From positions 31,195,146 to 31,259,145 of the forward strand of contig NC_052399.1 in NCBI RefSeq assembly GCF_009389715.1: DNA of 64,000 nt, read 5' to 3'. Position 1 is the first letter of the stretch, and each line of letters begins with the position of its first letter. The translations under genes and the position numbers were made by a program. The notes under the pieces were generated by a model. That model worked only from the letters and a program-made list of their open reading frames with translations, was not told the origin of the DNA and did not search any database. Shown piece after piece: positions 1-10,736 of the stretch. Source of the stretch: Phoenix dactylifera (taxonomy: Eukaryota; Streptophyta; Magnoliopsida; Arecales; Arecaceae).

Positions 1-410
1 GACAGAGTTTATGATAGTTGTGTATTAATACAAGCTAAGCCCCAAAACATGGAGATGTAACCCAGCCCAACCCAACCCACCTAATATGCATTGTTCAGAC
101 CAGGCCTCACCCCATCCCGAAGACCATTCCGCTGCCCTAGGATAGGGATTACATCTTTCGTGCGGAAGGAATCACCTTCCTTCACACGAATCCACCATTG
201 GATCGTGGAATAGTTGCTTTGAGATCCGCACAAGCAGCGAATGAGATAATTCGGAATGCTTTCGGATGTGCATGGAGCGATCCAATGGTTGATATTGTGG
301 ACAAAGGCCGATCATTGTTTCAAGCGAAACATACAACCCGAACCCGCTGCCCTCTCCCCAGGAGAGTGAGAAGGTTTAGAAGGTCCATAGTCTACAACTG
401 AATGAAAGTT
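1..410 (+). repeat. Upstream module of the duplicated locus, copy 1 (partial at window edge)
   Basis: Near-identical to 18606-19020 and clearly related to 60160-60600. All three carry the run from the GCCCAACCCACC stretch to the CGCTGCCCTCTCCCCAG stretch. The 60 kb copy has an extra short segment with a TATA-like TATAAATA at about 60327, absent here, which suggests the module descends from a promoter/leader. No credible protein is encoded. It leads directly into LINE copy 1, as the 18.6 kb copy leads into LINE copy 2. Confidence 0.7.
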
Positions 411-2175
411 CTTGGGGGTTGATCAAGGTTTATAAGGTCCATAGTCTACTACTGAATGAAAGTTCTTGCTTGGAACAGTAGGGGGGGCAGCAAAACCTCC
501 TAATGTAAATTATAGTAAGACTATGATCAGGCACTACAACCCTGATGCATGTTGTTTCTTTGAAACTAGACTCTCTGAGCAGGCTTTACCTCGCATCCGT
601 AGGTTCATGAGGCCATCTGGGATGTGTAAATGATGCCGGGTGGGGGTTTGTCAGGAGTTATTACTGTTGCTTGGCAAAAGAAGTTAACGATATGTCCATT
701 TTATACACGTAGATAGACAAGGGGCTTTTGGCATTATCACTATACAGAATGGGCCTACCAGAGTTTTGGGAACTGTTTATGCTAGTACGTTAGGATGAAA
801 TAAAGTTTGATCTTTTTTGGGCATTCTGCAACAACCCAGGACCTTACCCAAAATGGCTAGTCGGAAATTATTATTTGGGTTTCTTGATCCTGTATAAATA
901 CCCAAGATTTACCCAGCAAATAACTGATGTGGAACTAAACACACGCCCGCACGGGTCCGTCAGGCTGAGGGTTCAAATCCATTCAAATCTAATCACAAAC
1001 ACCACGATCGGTCCGTGGTCAACTCCAATGGATCTGTGCTGCAGTGTCCCTTAGTCCACATAAGTTATGGGTCAGATCCGCTCTGATACCATTTGTAACA
1101 ATCCAGGACCTTACCCAAAATGGCTACCCGGAAGTTATTATTTGGGTTCCTTGATCCTGTATAAATATCCAAGATCTACCCAGCAAATAACTGATGTGGG
1201 ACTAAACACACGCCCGCACGGGTCCTCACACCTTCCCTTACTTATTGTTAGTGATTTTAATTGTATTTTGCATGTTGAATATAAGAAGTGGCGTAAGCCT
1301 CTTTGTATGGACGGGACATTCGAAAATTTATAACCTTCCTGCGACAAACTGGTCTTATCGATTTAGGGCATCAGGGGCCATGCTATACCTGGTGCAACAG
1401 TCATTCAGGATTGGCTAGAGTTTGCCTCTGATAATGGCTAGATTTGTTATCTATGCTATTAATAGAAGAAAGCCATTAAAAAGTGGAAATGAAGTGTAGG
1501 ACACTAATTTCGTCAAGGGCAGCAACTTAATGATCAGATTATCAAATTCAAATGGAGGAAGCACAAAATAGTAGCCTCACGGATCAGCAAGACATGCATC
1601 TCCTTGCTCTTCCATGTGATTACCAGAAGAACTTGTTTTTGCAAGAGATCTTTCGGCAACAAAAGTACACACTACTTGGCTAAGAGAGGGGTTTGCAAAC
1701 ACAATTTTTTCACAGAACCACTATGTTATGGAGACGAAAGAAAAGAATTTACTTTTTGATTAATAATCAAGGAGACCATGTTGAAGACTCTGATGCAATC
1801 CAATCTTTGTTGCTGCATCGTTTTCAATTAAGATGGCGGTTGATCAGCATGTGCGAGGTACAGATCTACATATTATTGAAACAAGTACTATAATAACTGA
1901 GCAAATTGATTCTCTCATTAAAGCTATTATTGAAGAAGAGATTCATGAAGCCTAAGAAAGCATGCATCCTGATAAGGCACCGGCCACAGATGGCTTTCCA
2001 ATTTTTTTTTTCAGCACTTCTGGCATTTAATTAAAAAGGAAGGGATTGCAGCAATCAAATATTTTTTTCGTTATGGTTTCTTGCCTGATTCTTGGAGAAA
2101 AACATATATTACCTTAATTCCTAAATGACCCAATCCAGAAGGAGTGGATGATTATTGACTCATTAGCTCTGCAAT
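411..2175 (+). mobile_element. L1-type LINE, 5' part, copy 1 (carries a TRIM insertion)
   Basis: Translations give an AP-endonuclease start (VLAWNSRG type, about 465), later a DFNCILH block (about 1252-1272, the GDFN motif of L1 endonucleases), then the start of a reverse transcriptase: a HPDKAPATDGF block near 1965 and GFLPDSW...YITLIPK near 2080-2125. Frame changes and stops make it non-functional. A TRIM interrupts it at 827-1230. Compared with copy 2 (19079-20525) it lacks about 180 bp between two GTTATCT repeats, a deletion between short direct repeats. It reaches further into the RT domain than copy 2 and lacks a 3' end. Confidence 0.8.
827..1230 (-). mobile_element. TRIM element, copy 1 (inside LINE copy 1)
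   Basis: Two direct repeats of about 132-137 bp (827-958 and 1094-1230) flank about 135 bp. On the minus strand the repeat has TG...CA ends (TGTGAGGACCC ... TTGTTACA) and is followed at once by a primer-binding site reading TGGTATCAGAG (revcomp of about 1082-1092), complementary to initiator tRNA-Met. Total size is about 404 bp with no coding capacity: a terminal-repeat retrotransposon in miniature. LINE copy 2 has no insertion here, so this copy arrived after the LINE block was duplicated or was inserted in one lineage only. The target duplication is imperfect (CATTC / CCTTC). Confidence 0.8.
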
Positions 2176-2499
2176 ACCACAATCTTAACTTCATGCTTCC
2201 GTACAAAGTCTCTTTGTACCATTATTGCTCAACAGAGCCACTCTTGTATAGCTGTTCTTATCGATCAAGCTTAATAACATACCTTAAATTCTCTACATTC
2301 AAATTTCATTTTTGAATGCAATTTCCATTTTTGAATTCAAATTATTGTTGTAATCTTCTCCTTATTTTTCTCCTACTTTCTCTTTATTCAAATTCAAATT
2401 CAAATTCAAATGAAAAAAATTGTAATCTTCTCCTTATTTGTCTCCTATAATCACTCTTGTACATGCTCTATATATATTCAATACATACTCATAGAAACC
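2176..2499. other. AT-rich stretch with TTCAAA repeats, nothing recognised
   Basis: Contains short tandem TTCAAA-type repeats near 2386-2410 and two copies of a TTGTAATCTTCTCCTTATTT motif (about 2345 and 2420). It probably belongs to the LTR whose downstream end is the copia leader at 2500-2740, but LTR borders could not be set. Confidence 0.35.
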
Positions 2500-2740
2500 C
2501 CAACCAATCTAGTGGGATATTAGCCATCATATTGTAACTTTTTTATGGTATTGGAGCCCAACTTAACATCACCGTCTTCCTTGTGCAAATCCTGCCCTTC
2601 TTCTCATATCAAAGATTCCTATCCCAATAATGTCGGCAGCATCATATTCTTCACCCGAACTCGAATCCTTTCCTGCTAGAACCCTTGTAATCTCTAATGT
2701 CTCAAATCCAATCCCAATCAAGCTTGGTGACAGAGCGAGC
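2500..2740 (+). mobile_element. Ty1/copia leader remnant (LTR end, PBS-like site, gag start), copy 1
   Basis: A TTATGGTATTGGAGCCC stretch resembles the tRNA-Met binding site that follows copia LTRs. About 80 bp later a start codon at 2630 opens a peptide with SSPELES...VISNVSNPIPIKL, the usual opening of copia gag. It stops abruptly at an AGAGCGAGCAACTGTTCTTACC junction, joined to NAC sequence. The same junction recurs at about 5.5 and 24.2 kb, so the fused fragment was copied as a block. A broken fossil. Confidence 0.6.
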
Positions 2741-2744
2741 AACT

Positions 2745-3345
2745 GTTCTTACCATGATGTTGTTGTTGCTCCTGTTGGAATGAAGGGTGTACTCAGTCAT
2801 GACCCAAGTTGTTGCGACCTTTTCGTACCATTTCGGGCCCGATCTACTACATGGTAATCTTCTTGACTACATCGATACTACATGGGTCATGACTGAGCAC
2901 ACCCTTCATCCCAATAAGAGCGGCAAAAGTAAGGTAGTAGAACGTTACCGCATGAATTATTTTATGATGCACATCCTAACACCTCTTTTAATGGTTGATG
3001 CAGCCTTTTCGTTTGGTTCCAATTGGGTACAGAAGGCCATCTGCGCAATCCAAGAGCAGGGAAGCTCGAGGCAGTAGACCGGTCTGACCACATTGCCAGT
3101 TATAGAGCTTTCTATCGACATCTTGCCGTGGATGTCCTCCATTTATGTTACTTATGTTGTTCTTGTTTAACATGTCATGCAAAACTTTGGGGGTCAGTCG
3201 TTGGATCTGGTCCAAGATGTCGTTTAAGTTTATCTTTTTCTTTTCTATAGTTGTGTATCCCCTACGATTTTGTAATAATTAATATGTTTGCAGTTCTATC
3301 TTCTTTCATGCGGCAGGTATTGTTTTGTATCCTTAATTACAAGGA
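2745..3345 (+). pseudogene. NAC-p fragment (exon 1 end, exon 2 end, exon 3) with inverted NAC-m tail, copy 1
   Basis: First comes an inverted piece of the NAC-m exon 2 end and its splice donor (2745-2815). Then follows the NAC-p exon 1 end (YHFGPDLLHG, from about 2830), intron start, a direct jump to the exon 2 end (TWVMTEHTLHPNKSGKSK, to about 2932), an intron, and exon 3 at 3033-3077 (KAICAIQEQGSSRQ, stop TAG). The conserved 3' flank continues to about 3345. Most of the NAC domain is missing, so no NAC protein can be made. It matches the intact gene at 17015-17610 exon for exon where present. Confidence 0.8.
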
Positions 3346-3605
3346 TTTTTAGGCCCCATTTAGGGGACCTTTTGGTGGGCCAAAAAGCATTTTCTGGCCC
3401 TCCAAAAGCACTTTTGGATGAAAAAGGATGTTTGGTAAAAATTTTGAGAAGCTGTCTTAGCTTTTCCAGAAAACTAAAAACAGCTTTTTGGGAGAAGCGT
3501 CATTTTGGAGCTTTTCCAAAAAGCTATTTTGAGTTTTGTCGGAAAGTTATTTTTTTGACCAAAATACCCATAATAAAATATAACAATTATATACTTTGTC
3601 CCTTT
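3346..3605. mobile_element. Possible truncated hAT-type MITE
   Basis: Begins GGCCCCATTTAGGGG and is packed with AAAAGC/GCTTTT motifs in both orientations, as in plant hAT-type MITEs. No matching inverted terminus or target duplication was found on the right, so it is either truncated or something else. From 3606 to 3889 nothing is recognised apart from repeated CGCGGTCC motifs. Confidence 0.35.
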
Positions 3606-3889
3606 ATAAATCTAAAAATCTGTTAGAGCCCTAACAAAGAACCCTAGCCGTAGATCAGACTCTCCTCCGTGCAAGAAAAGGTATTCTTGTTTTCTATTTT
3701 TGTATGCATCTTTTGGATCACATTTTAGGAAAAAAAATTTAATTTCTTTCTCCGTTCCTTCCGAAATCCATCCCTTTTTTTTTCATCGACATCGCGGTCC
3801 ACGCTGAGGTCCTCCTCGAGCGTGGACCGCGGCATCGCGGTCCGGGCTCAAGCGGGGACCGCGACACCACGGTCCTCCTTTGAGTATGG

Positions 3890-4770
3890 AGGTATTCTAC
3901 CTACTAGAGGGATCTTGGCTAGGAGGAGGATTTAGATACTTGTTGATTGTGAGGGATGCCCGAAGGAGGAGGGGACCATCAGCCGCGCCTTGTTTACATG
4001 TTCGTGGGGCCTTCAGTTTTGGGGCCTCGCCTCGACCCGCCAGCAAACCCTCACTTTCACGGAGATATTTCTGAGCCAGTTGAGGGACTCAGCTCGGAGA
4101 CCAGGTATGGCAAAGAGGAGAGTTGTATGGGCATATGTGGCATACCATATATGGCTGGACAGAAATGCGGGGATTTTTGAGGGTCGAGGATTCTACCCGA
4201 GATCAATGGTCGATAGAGCTTTTGCACATGCAACCGAGCCAGTGAGCGCTGCGGCTAAGATTTCACCTGGAGATGATAGGGACATCTAGGGTTCCACTTT
4301 GGCTCCTGCAACGCCTAGATATGCGATGATGCCGATGGTATCCTAGGAGCCCCCACACCCAAGTTTCCTCAAGGCAAACTTCGACGGCAGCATTTTAGAG
4401 GACGGCAGTAGATGCGACGTGGGCTTTATGATCAGAGACTAGGACTTCAGGCTGATTGCAGTTGGAGGACGACGCATATTTGATGAGTCTGTCCGAGTGG
4501 CGGAGTTGCGCGCGGCGTGGGAGGGCCTCGTCCATGCCAGAGTGCACTTGGGTGCTCGGCGAATATTCCTTAAAGATGACTCGACCATGGTGATCAGTTG
4601 GATCCGGAGCGGGCATGCCAGGTCAGATCTGCACCCATTAGTCCGGAATATTTGCCACCTTGTGGGGGTGTTTTATTCATTCCGGGCCTCGCATGTGCTT
4701 CGGAAGGCGAATAGTGCTGCGGATTGGGTCGCCTTCCTTGCAGTACATCGCTCCAGAGCCATCTTATAGG
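3890..4770 (+). mobile_element. LINE 3' part: zinc-finger-like and RNase H domains
   Basis: Translations give the region between RT and RNase H of plant L1 LINEs (FTCSWGLQFW, then VAYHIWLDRNAGIFEG at about 4130-4185) and then an RNase H of the RVT_3 type: KANFDGS (about 4375), VAELRAAWEGL (about 4497), DDSTMVISW (about 4575) and a C-terminal KANSAADWVA (about 4707), ending with a stop at 4767-4769. One in-frame stop interrupts the RNase H start. This differs in sequence from the LINE-type RNase H fragments at 48.5 and 54.9 kb. Degenerate; upstream RT is absent. Confidence 0.75.
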
Positions 4771-4859
4771 GGATCTCTGATCCCATGTCGTAGGCACTAG
4801 ATCGTGTTTTGTATGGTGACTGTTCTGAGCGTACTGAGGGCCGAGTGTAGTGATACAAA

Positions 4860-5254
4860 AAAGAGGTGAGTACAGCCATTCTTCAGAAATCTATAAGGTC
4901 CTCTGGGATCGCAGTATCAAGCCAATCATGGAAGCAAGCTCTTGGAAATTCTTCCGGCAGCTTGGGCCGCTACCACCGACGGCTCGGCAGCGGTGTCGAG
5001 ATGAGAGCGCTAGCTCCCGCTGATGGCTCGGTGGCGGATCCGAGTGGTCTGCCGCCGCTAGGAATAAAGAGAGGAAGGTGGTGGGAGAGGTAATGAAGCC
5101 CCTCGGTGAGGGAGTTGTGGATTTTTCTGGCCGTAATCGTGGCTGTTTTTCAAAATGGTCGATGGTCGTGGTTTTTTTTTTTTTTTTTTTTTGAGCCCTA
5201 GGCTGAAGTCTGCTAGGCCTGCCAGCTTCAGCCCGTTTTTGGGGCTTGTTCTTA
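4860..5254 (+). repeat. Duplicated block: start of unit spacer fused to GC-rich block, copy 1
   Basis: 4860-4943 matches the start of the unit spacer (about 6705-6790). At about 4945 it switches to a GC-rich block that is nearly identical to 23655-23950 (GGCAGCTTGGGCCGCTACC ... GAGGGAGTTGTG), followed by a T-run. No convincing coding. It precedes a copia leader remnant in both places, so it may be part of that element's LTR. Confidence 0.6.
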
Positions 5255-5505
5255 CACCAACCAATCTAGTGAGATATTAGCCAACATATTGTAAATTTTT
5301 TATGGTATGAGAGCCCATCTTAGCATCACTGTCTTCCTTGTGCGAATCCTGCCCTTCTTCTCATATCAAAGATTCCTATCCCGACAATGTCGGCAGCATC
5401 ACATCCTTCGCCCGAACTCGAATCCACTCCTGCTATAACCCTTCTTATCTCTAAAATCTGAAATCCAATCCCAATCAAGCTTGATGATAGAGCGAGCAAC
5501 TGTTC
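5255..5505 (+). mobile_element. Ty1/copia leader remnant, copy 2
   Basis: Same arrangement as 2500-2740: LTR end (ACCAACCAATCTAGTGAGAT), a degenerate primer-binding region and the gag opening. It ends at the same AGAGCGAGCAACTGTTCTTA junction with NAC sequence. A broken fossil. Confidence 0.55.
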
Positions 5506-5512
5506 TTATCAT

Positions 5513-6117
5513 GTTGTTGTCGCTCCTGTTGGAATGAAGAGTGTACTCAGTCATGGTAAGCTTTCGAGTTATTGAGACCTCTTCTTACCATTTAGGGCCC
5601 GATCTACTGCATGGTAAGCTTTTTGACTACATCGATACAACATCGGTCATGACTGAGCACACCCTTCATCCCAACAAGAGCGGCAAAAATAAGGTAGTGG
5701 AAGGTTACCGCATGAATTAGTTTATGATGCACATCCTAACAGCTCTTTTAATGGTTGACGCAGCCTTTTCGTTTGGTTCCAATTGGGTGCAGAAGGCCAT
5801 CTGCGCAATCCAAGAACAGGGAAGCTCGAGGCAGTAGACCGGTCTGACCCCATTGCCAGTTATAAAGCTTTCTATCGATATCTTGCCGTGGATGTCCATT
5901 TATGTTACCTATGTTCTTCTTGTTTAACATGTCATGCAAAACTTTGGGGTTCAGTCGTTGGATCTGGCCCAAGATGTTGTTTAAGTTTATCTTCTTTTTT
6001 TTTTCTATAGTTGTGTATCCCCTGCGATTTCGTAATAATTAGTATGTTTGCAGTTATATCTTCTTTCACGCTGCAGCTATTGTTTTGTATCCTTAATTAC
6101 AACGATTTTTAGTCCTA
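5513..6117 (+). pseudogene. NAC-p fragment with inverted NAC-m tail, copy 2
   Basis: Same rearranged structure as the 2.8 kb copy: inverted NAC-m exon 2 end, NAC-p exon 1 end (about 5596), exon 2 end (HPNKSGKNK, to about 5692), intron, exon 3 at 5793-5837 (KAICAIQEQGSSRQ, TAG), then the conserved 3' flank to about 6115. The shared internal junctions show that it and the 2.8 kb copy descend from one rearranged ancestor. Not functional. Confidence 0.8.
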
Positions 6118-6149
6118 CTGCTCAAATGCTGGCTCTGTATGAAATTTAC

Positions 6150-6300
6150 CTGAGGGTTGCTCCACCTGAAAATTTCTGAGGTCGCATTGCATAATGAATC
6201 CGCCGTCAAGAGGCTGGCCAACCTCGGCATAATGGTCGAGGTAGAACAGTATCTGTTGATCGGTAGGCTGGAAGAGAGCACCAAGGGGAAGGCCCTCCAT
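6150..6300 (-). pseudogene. NAC-m exon 1 orphan
   Basis: A complete NAC-m first exon of 151 bp, the same length as in the intact genes: start codon at 6300-6298 (MEGLPLGALFQPTDQQILFY...), NAC subdomain A/B region, and splice donor GTAAAT just below 6150. Instead of exon 2, the sequence joins the 3' flank of the NAC-p fragment at about 6118. An orphan exon without a gene. Confidence 0.8.
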
Positions 6301-6397
6301 CTTTGCTTTTCTGCAGGAGCTTCCCCTTTTTTTTATATATATGGAGGGGGAGATTATTTTGTTGAATCCCGTTTAATTAGAACCACACTCGTCTCAC

Positions 6398-6596
6398 AGC
6401 AGTGACAGTGTGACCACGTTTGGTGCACCCCTTCATCCTGATAATCAGGAGGGCATTGAAGTAATTTTACAGCAGTGACGGTGTGACGAGGTTTGGTGCA
6501 CCCCTTCATCCTGATTAGGCATTGAAGTAATTGAAGTAATTTCACAGCAGTGACGGTGTGACCATGTTTGGTGCACCCCTTCATCCTGATAATTTC
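6398..6596. repeat. Tandem repeat, three ~70-75-bp units
   Basis: The motif CAGCAGTGACGGTGTGACC...TTTGGTGCACCCCTTCATCC starts at 6398, 6470 and 6545 (periods 72 and 75 bp). Not present in the other unit copies. Nothing else is recognised between 6301 and 6690. Confidence 0.85.
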
Positions 6597-6689
6597 TGTT
6601 GACCGCGGACTGCAGATCAGATTACTTGCACGCATCTCGAAGTATCAGAGCGGGTGGATTCATTTTTCATATATCTAAATCTATAAGGT

Positions 6690-7560
6690 CCTATGAAAGG
6701 TAATATGAAGGTGAGTACAGCCATTCTTCAGAAATCTATAAAAGGTCCTCTTGGATCGCAGTATCAAGCCAATCATGGAAGCAAGCTCCTGGAAATTCAT
6801 TTTGCTTTACCTTCAGTTTTTATTATCTTCTGTTCCTAAACAGGATGCCTCCATGAATGATGCAGACAAACATTGGAATCTCTGTTCGACCTCTATGTTC
6901 AAACATTTGTTATGCTCTGTTTCTCAGAAGAAAGGGTCCGATCTTTCCATCCCTAGAATCTTTTATATAAATCTTCAAGGATTGCTTACAATGATCTTGA
7001 TAGCCTTGCAGGTATTCCAGAAGTTCTGTTAGCAAATACACGAGGCAATTTGTTCCTTTGGGTACTCTTACTTTGTCTTTAGGCTATCATGAGATTTTCT
7101 AGGAATTACAGCTACCTAGAATCTATGGGTCTGAATTTCTATCAGCCAATTTGTTTCCCCATTGTGTTCCGCGTGGTGTTTTCTCAACTGTATGCTATGC
7201 TTATAGCCAGATGTCCTGTACTTCCTTTATTAGAAATTCATAAGCAGGTGATATCGATGCAAAGAATTCATATTACTGCTCCATGTCATTACATATTTCT
7301 TGCTTGGATGTATTCTGTGTTCACCAGGGGATTCAGAGAGACGTCATTTTCCGCTCAATATTCCAAGCCTCACATCCGTTGGAGTAGGAATAGTCATCGC
7401 CCCGTGTCCTGATAGGACATATTGACGCCTCCTCTCTCAATAAGAAAAGAGGTAGGAAAAGAAAAATTAGCTATAATCTAGTACAGAAACCGTGGATGAA
7501 GTACTCTCAAAACATAGGAAGAGGACAAAATTATCTATCACAAGAACAACCGAGCAGGAA
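6690..7560. repeat. Unit spacer, copy 1
   Basis: Near-identical to 50272-51044 plus 51404-51500, and to 55712-56580. It lies between the upstream end of the unit and the 3' end of NAC-m. Several open frames of 60-160 codons are conserved between copies, but the DNA is so similar that this says little, and none resembles a known protein. Between 7561 and 7903 the 3' flank of NAC-m continues, also conserved in the other two units. Confidence 0.75.
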
Positions 7561-8396
7561 GCATGGAAATCCATAAATAGGAAATCAGCAAAGGCTACTT
7601 TTGATGGGAAAAGGTAAAAATTATTCTCAAGCAAATAGAACAATTGCCAATGCTGCAGGAAATCGAAGCCTGGAGCAACAGCTTCACATTATCTATCATA
7701 GCAAAAGGAACAAGCGCATACCATGCTTATGGAGCCTGATAGATGCGGGCCATATGCTTATCTGGACACGTAGAAGGACAAAAAGAAGAAAAAACAGAGA
7801 GTACATAAACTGTTCCAAAGATACAACGAAACATATAACAATCGCCTCTTGGCTTGTAATCTGATAGAGCTCAAACAGTTTCGTTTTGGGGGGGTCCTCG
7901 GCCTTAGCCTGCTCTTGTGTTACGCAGCACGCATACAGCAACCTGTGCTCATGGGAAGAAGGGAAAAATAAAAACAAAAAAAAGAAGAAAAAATCAGGAA
8001 ATAAGTAGTTCAGTTCAAGTGGTATGACACCATCTCATGTCTCGCAGCATAATAAATATATTGTTTCCAAAAACTAAACAAAATAAAAATGAAAATATGG
8101 AACATAGAAAAATAAAAATGGAACCAGAGCAGAGCGGGCATCTGTTCTTACCATGTTGTTGCTCCTGTTAGAATGAAGGGTGTACTCAGTCATGACCCAA
8201 GATGTTGAGACCTCTTCTCCAGAAGCTTCCAGTCGGCGAAATCTGAAATCTTGCTTGTACCCCACAATCTCGCTACTCTCGTAGATGGTCTTTTGTCCAG
8301 CAGTAGATTTCCAGCGGCCCCTTCCGTCGACGGTGCGCCGATCTCGAGTCGGTCGACCCCGCACCGGCCTGTAGAAGCACGGTGTGTAGTAGTAGA

Positions 8397-8865
8397 TGTT
8401 AGAATAATTTCAAAATATGGGCATACACTGATTGCGTATTTTTGTTTTATAAAACGGGTTAGACGTATGGCTCAGAATGGTACTATGATTAAGCCCAATA
8501 TGATGTGTGATCATTTTGTTTTATGGGCTTTGGTGCACCTTGGATGTATAGGATTGAGTCCTATTTATTGTGGTACTTTTGGTATGTAGGCCAGGAAACC
8601 CAATTAGGGTTTTGGAGCCTTTAATGGGAAGGCTCCTCTATGTTTCCTATATATAGGCTAGGTCCCCCTCTCCTCTCCATATGGTTGATAGCTTGCCCCA
8701 TTGACGGCTATCTTTTGTGAGGAGCAAGGAAGGGAAGATCCAGCCGCTATTATTCCAGGTGATTGAAAAACGTATTCAATATGTCTTCCGCAGGTATATC
8801 TCTCAAACTTGAATACGGCATTATTGTGATTCTAAATCTTAGCATGTTATTATTTATGACTAACA
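8397..8865 (+). repeat. Copia 5' LTR
   Basis: 469 bp, TGTTAG...CTAACA termini, about 99.4% identical to 15050-15518. Contains a TATATATAG stretch near 8650, a plausible promoter. Confidence 0.95.
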
Positions 8866-8867
8866 AT

Positions 8868-8880
8868 TGGTATCAGAGCC
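8868..8880 (+). promoter_or_regulatory. Copia primer-binding site
   Basis: TGGTATCAGAGCC two bases after the LTR, complementary to the 3' end of initiator tRNA-Met. Confidence 0.9.
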
Positions 8881-9149
8881 TCCATGCTAAGATTAGAGTC
8901 CTTCATATACAATTATGATTTCATCTGGACTTACAGATTAATTTTATGCATTGGTGAATGGATCTTCTGCATAAATCTGCATACACAGATTTTTTATTGA
9001 TAATCAAATATCAGATTTGATTTTAATTTAAATCTGTCATTGTATATTATTTTCGGATTAAAAAAAAAAAAACTTAATTTTTCCTTCTCCCGCATACATC
9101 CTTCATCTTCTTCCCGTTCTACAACTCCTCTCTTCATGGGCTAAAAGAA

Positions 9150-9660
9150 GAAGAAGATGAAGGATGGCAAGGGGCCTTCCTCGCCGCTGGCCGGCGCCTC
9201 TGTGCCGTGCGACGGCCGGCGGAAGGAGGCCGAGGCGGCTCGCCCGCCACCACCGCGGGCGGACGGCCGCCCCACGGCGCCACAGCAGGCGGACGCCGCC
9301 GCCGCTGCGGGCCGCGGGCGCGTCCCAAGCCACCCCACGGCCGGCCGCAGGCCGTGGGGCCTCGCGGCGACGCCGTCAGGTCCCCGGGAGGCGGACGGCA
9401 TGGTCCCGCGGCTGGGAAGCCGGGGGCGCGTCCCAAGCCACCCCACGGCCGGCCGCAGGCCGTGGGGCCTCGCCGGGACGCCGCCAGGCTCGGCCGTGGG
9501 GGCCCTCTCCCGGCCACCCCACGGCCGGCCGCGCGTCTCAGGGCGTCGCGGCGGCCCGGCGGGGGGGTCGCCGGCCACGGGTGGTGGCCGGCACAGTGGC
9601 TGCCATGGGAGGCAGCCACGGGTTGCTTCCATCCCCAAAAAAAAAAAAAAAAAAAAAAAA
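9150..9660. repeat. Very GC-rich repeat with perfect hairpin arms inside the copia leader
   Basis: A GC island in otherwise AT-rich element DNA. A segment beginning GGGCGCGTCCCAAGCC occurs at about 9316 and again 108 bp later at about 9424; a shorter third version lies near 9515. Each full copy contains CCCCACGGCC...GGCCGTGGGG, a perfect 10-bp inverted repeat around a short loop. The island ends at an A-run of over 20 (about 9638-9660). Long overlapping open frames occur on both strands but look compositional. Nothing is recognised from 8881 to 9149 or from 9661 to 10680 beyond AT-rich leader with A/T runs. Confidence 0.75.
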
Positions 9661-10679
9661 AGGGGCGGCGGCCGTGAAGACTGAAGAGGAAGAAGGTGGA
9701 GAGGGAGAGAATAGCTTAGGTTTTTTTTTTTTCTTTTGCTTGGGCTTAAGCTTGGGTTTTGGTTTTGGGCTTGCAAAGCCCAATCTGAATAAGTCCATGA
9801 TTGCAGGTGGGCCTTTTATTTAGTCAGCCCATGTTTATTTCATTTGCATTTTATCTTAATGGATCAGAATGGGCTTCGGCCTGGGGCAAAGAGTTAGTAA
9901 CCCATTTAATTATTATTTAAATACTGAATAATTTGAATTAGGCCCTCATGCATATTTATTATTGAAGTGTTAAATTTTGGGCATATATTTTGGACATATC
10001 TTGCTACCATATATGCCTTGAATTTTGTGATTAATATTTTTTGTTTAAATCACATATGATTTTGATTATGACTATAGCATGTTTAATGGTTATGATTTTG
10101 TCACATAACTATCATTTTGTGATTAAAATTTGTTGGGCATAAAGACTATCCTTATTTTCCCATTAAGAGAATATTTTGAAATTGAAGTGGGTGGTAGCCA
10201 CCAAAGTGGCACACTCACTGATATTTATCTAATTTTCTCAAAAAAAAAAAAGGGGTAGCATTGCATTTTTTTTAGATTATTGCATGCAATATCTTGCCCG
10301 AAGGTGTTATTGTGTATGATGATTTAGAAAAATGACATGAAGTGATTAATGGGATTGCATTAGCTTAGAATCATTCTTCTGCCCAAAGGCGATGGTGTTT
10401 CGAAAGCTGATATGACTTTGTTAATTGGCTTCATGATATGTTTTAAGAGTACCTTATAGCGTGTTGTATTGTTAGCCCAAAGGTGACTTTACAATGATGC
10501 ACCAAGGCTCTTACCGTAATTAGACTTATATGTTTTTCAAGTTGATTACGGACTATCTAATTAATAGCCCAAGTTGATTAGATAGATATGTTATCATCCA
10601 TTGATTGCATGCATCATATTTGGATGATATTAAATAAAATATGTTGTTTCCGCAGTTTTGAATGCCTCTTCCCTTTTCA

Positions 10680-10736
10680 AGCCAATTGTCTGCTATTGAA
10701 ACCTTGACTGAAAATAATTATGTGAGATGGAAGATA
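10680..10736 (+). pseudogene. Copia gag opening
   Basis: Translates as AIETLTENNYVRWKIA, the conserved opening of copia gag (the LNGxNYxxWK block). Recognisable gag does not continue beyond this point. A fossil. Confidence 0.6.

Noticed and set aside
827-1230. Cassandra-type TRIM carrying 5S rRNA promoter sequence
   Set aside because: No 5S-like A-box/C-box sequence was found in the terminal repeat.
6751-7412. Spacer open frames (93 and 107 codons) as conserved small genes
   Set aside because: Their conservation at 50.3 and 55.8 kb is explained by recent duplication; lengths vary between copies and no domain is seen.
9134-9823. Long overlapping open frames on both strands
   Set aside because: They follow from extreme GC content and repeats. 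Residues are Arg/Ala/Pro/Gly-rich without motifs, and all lie inside a copia leader.
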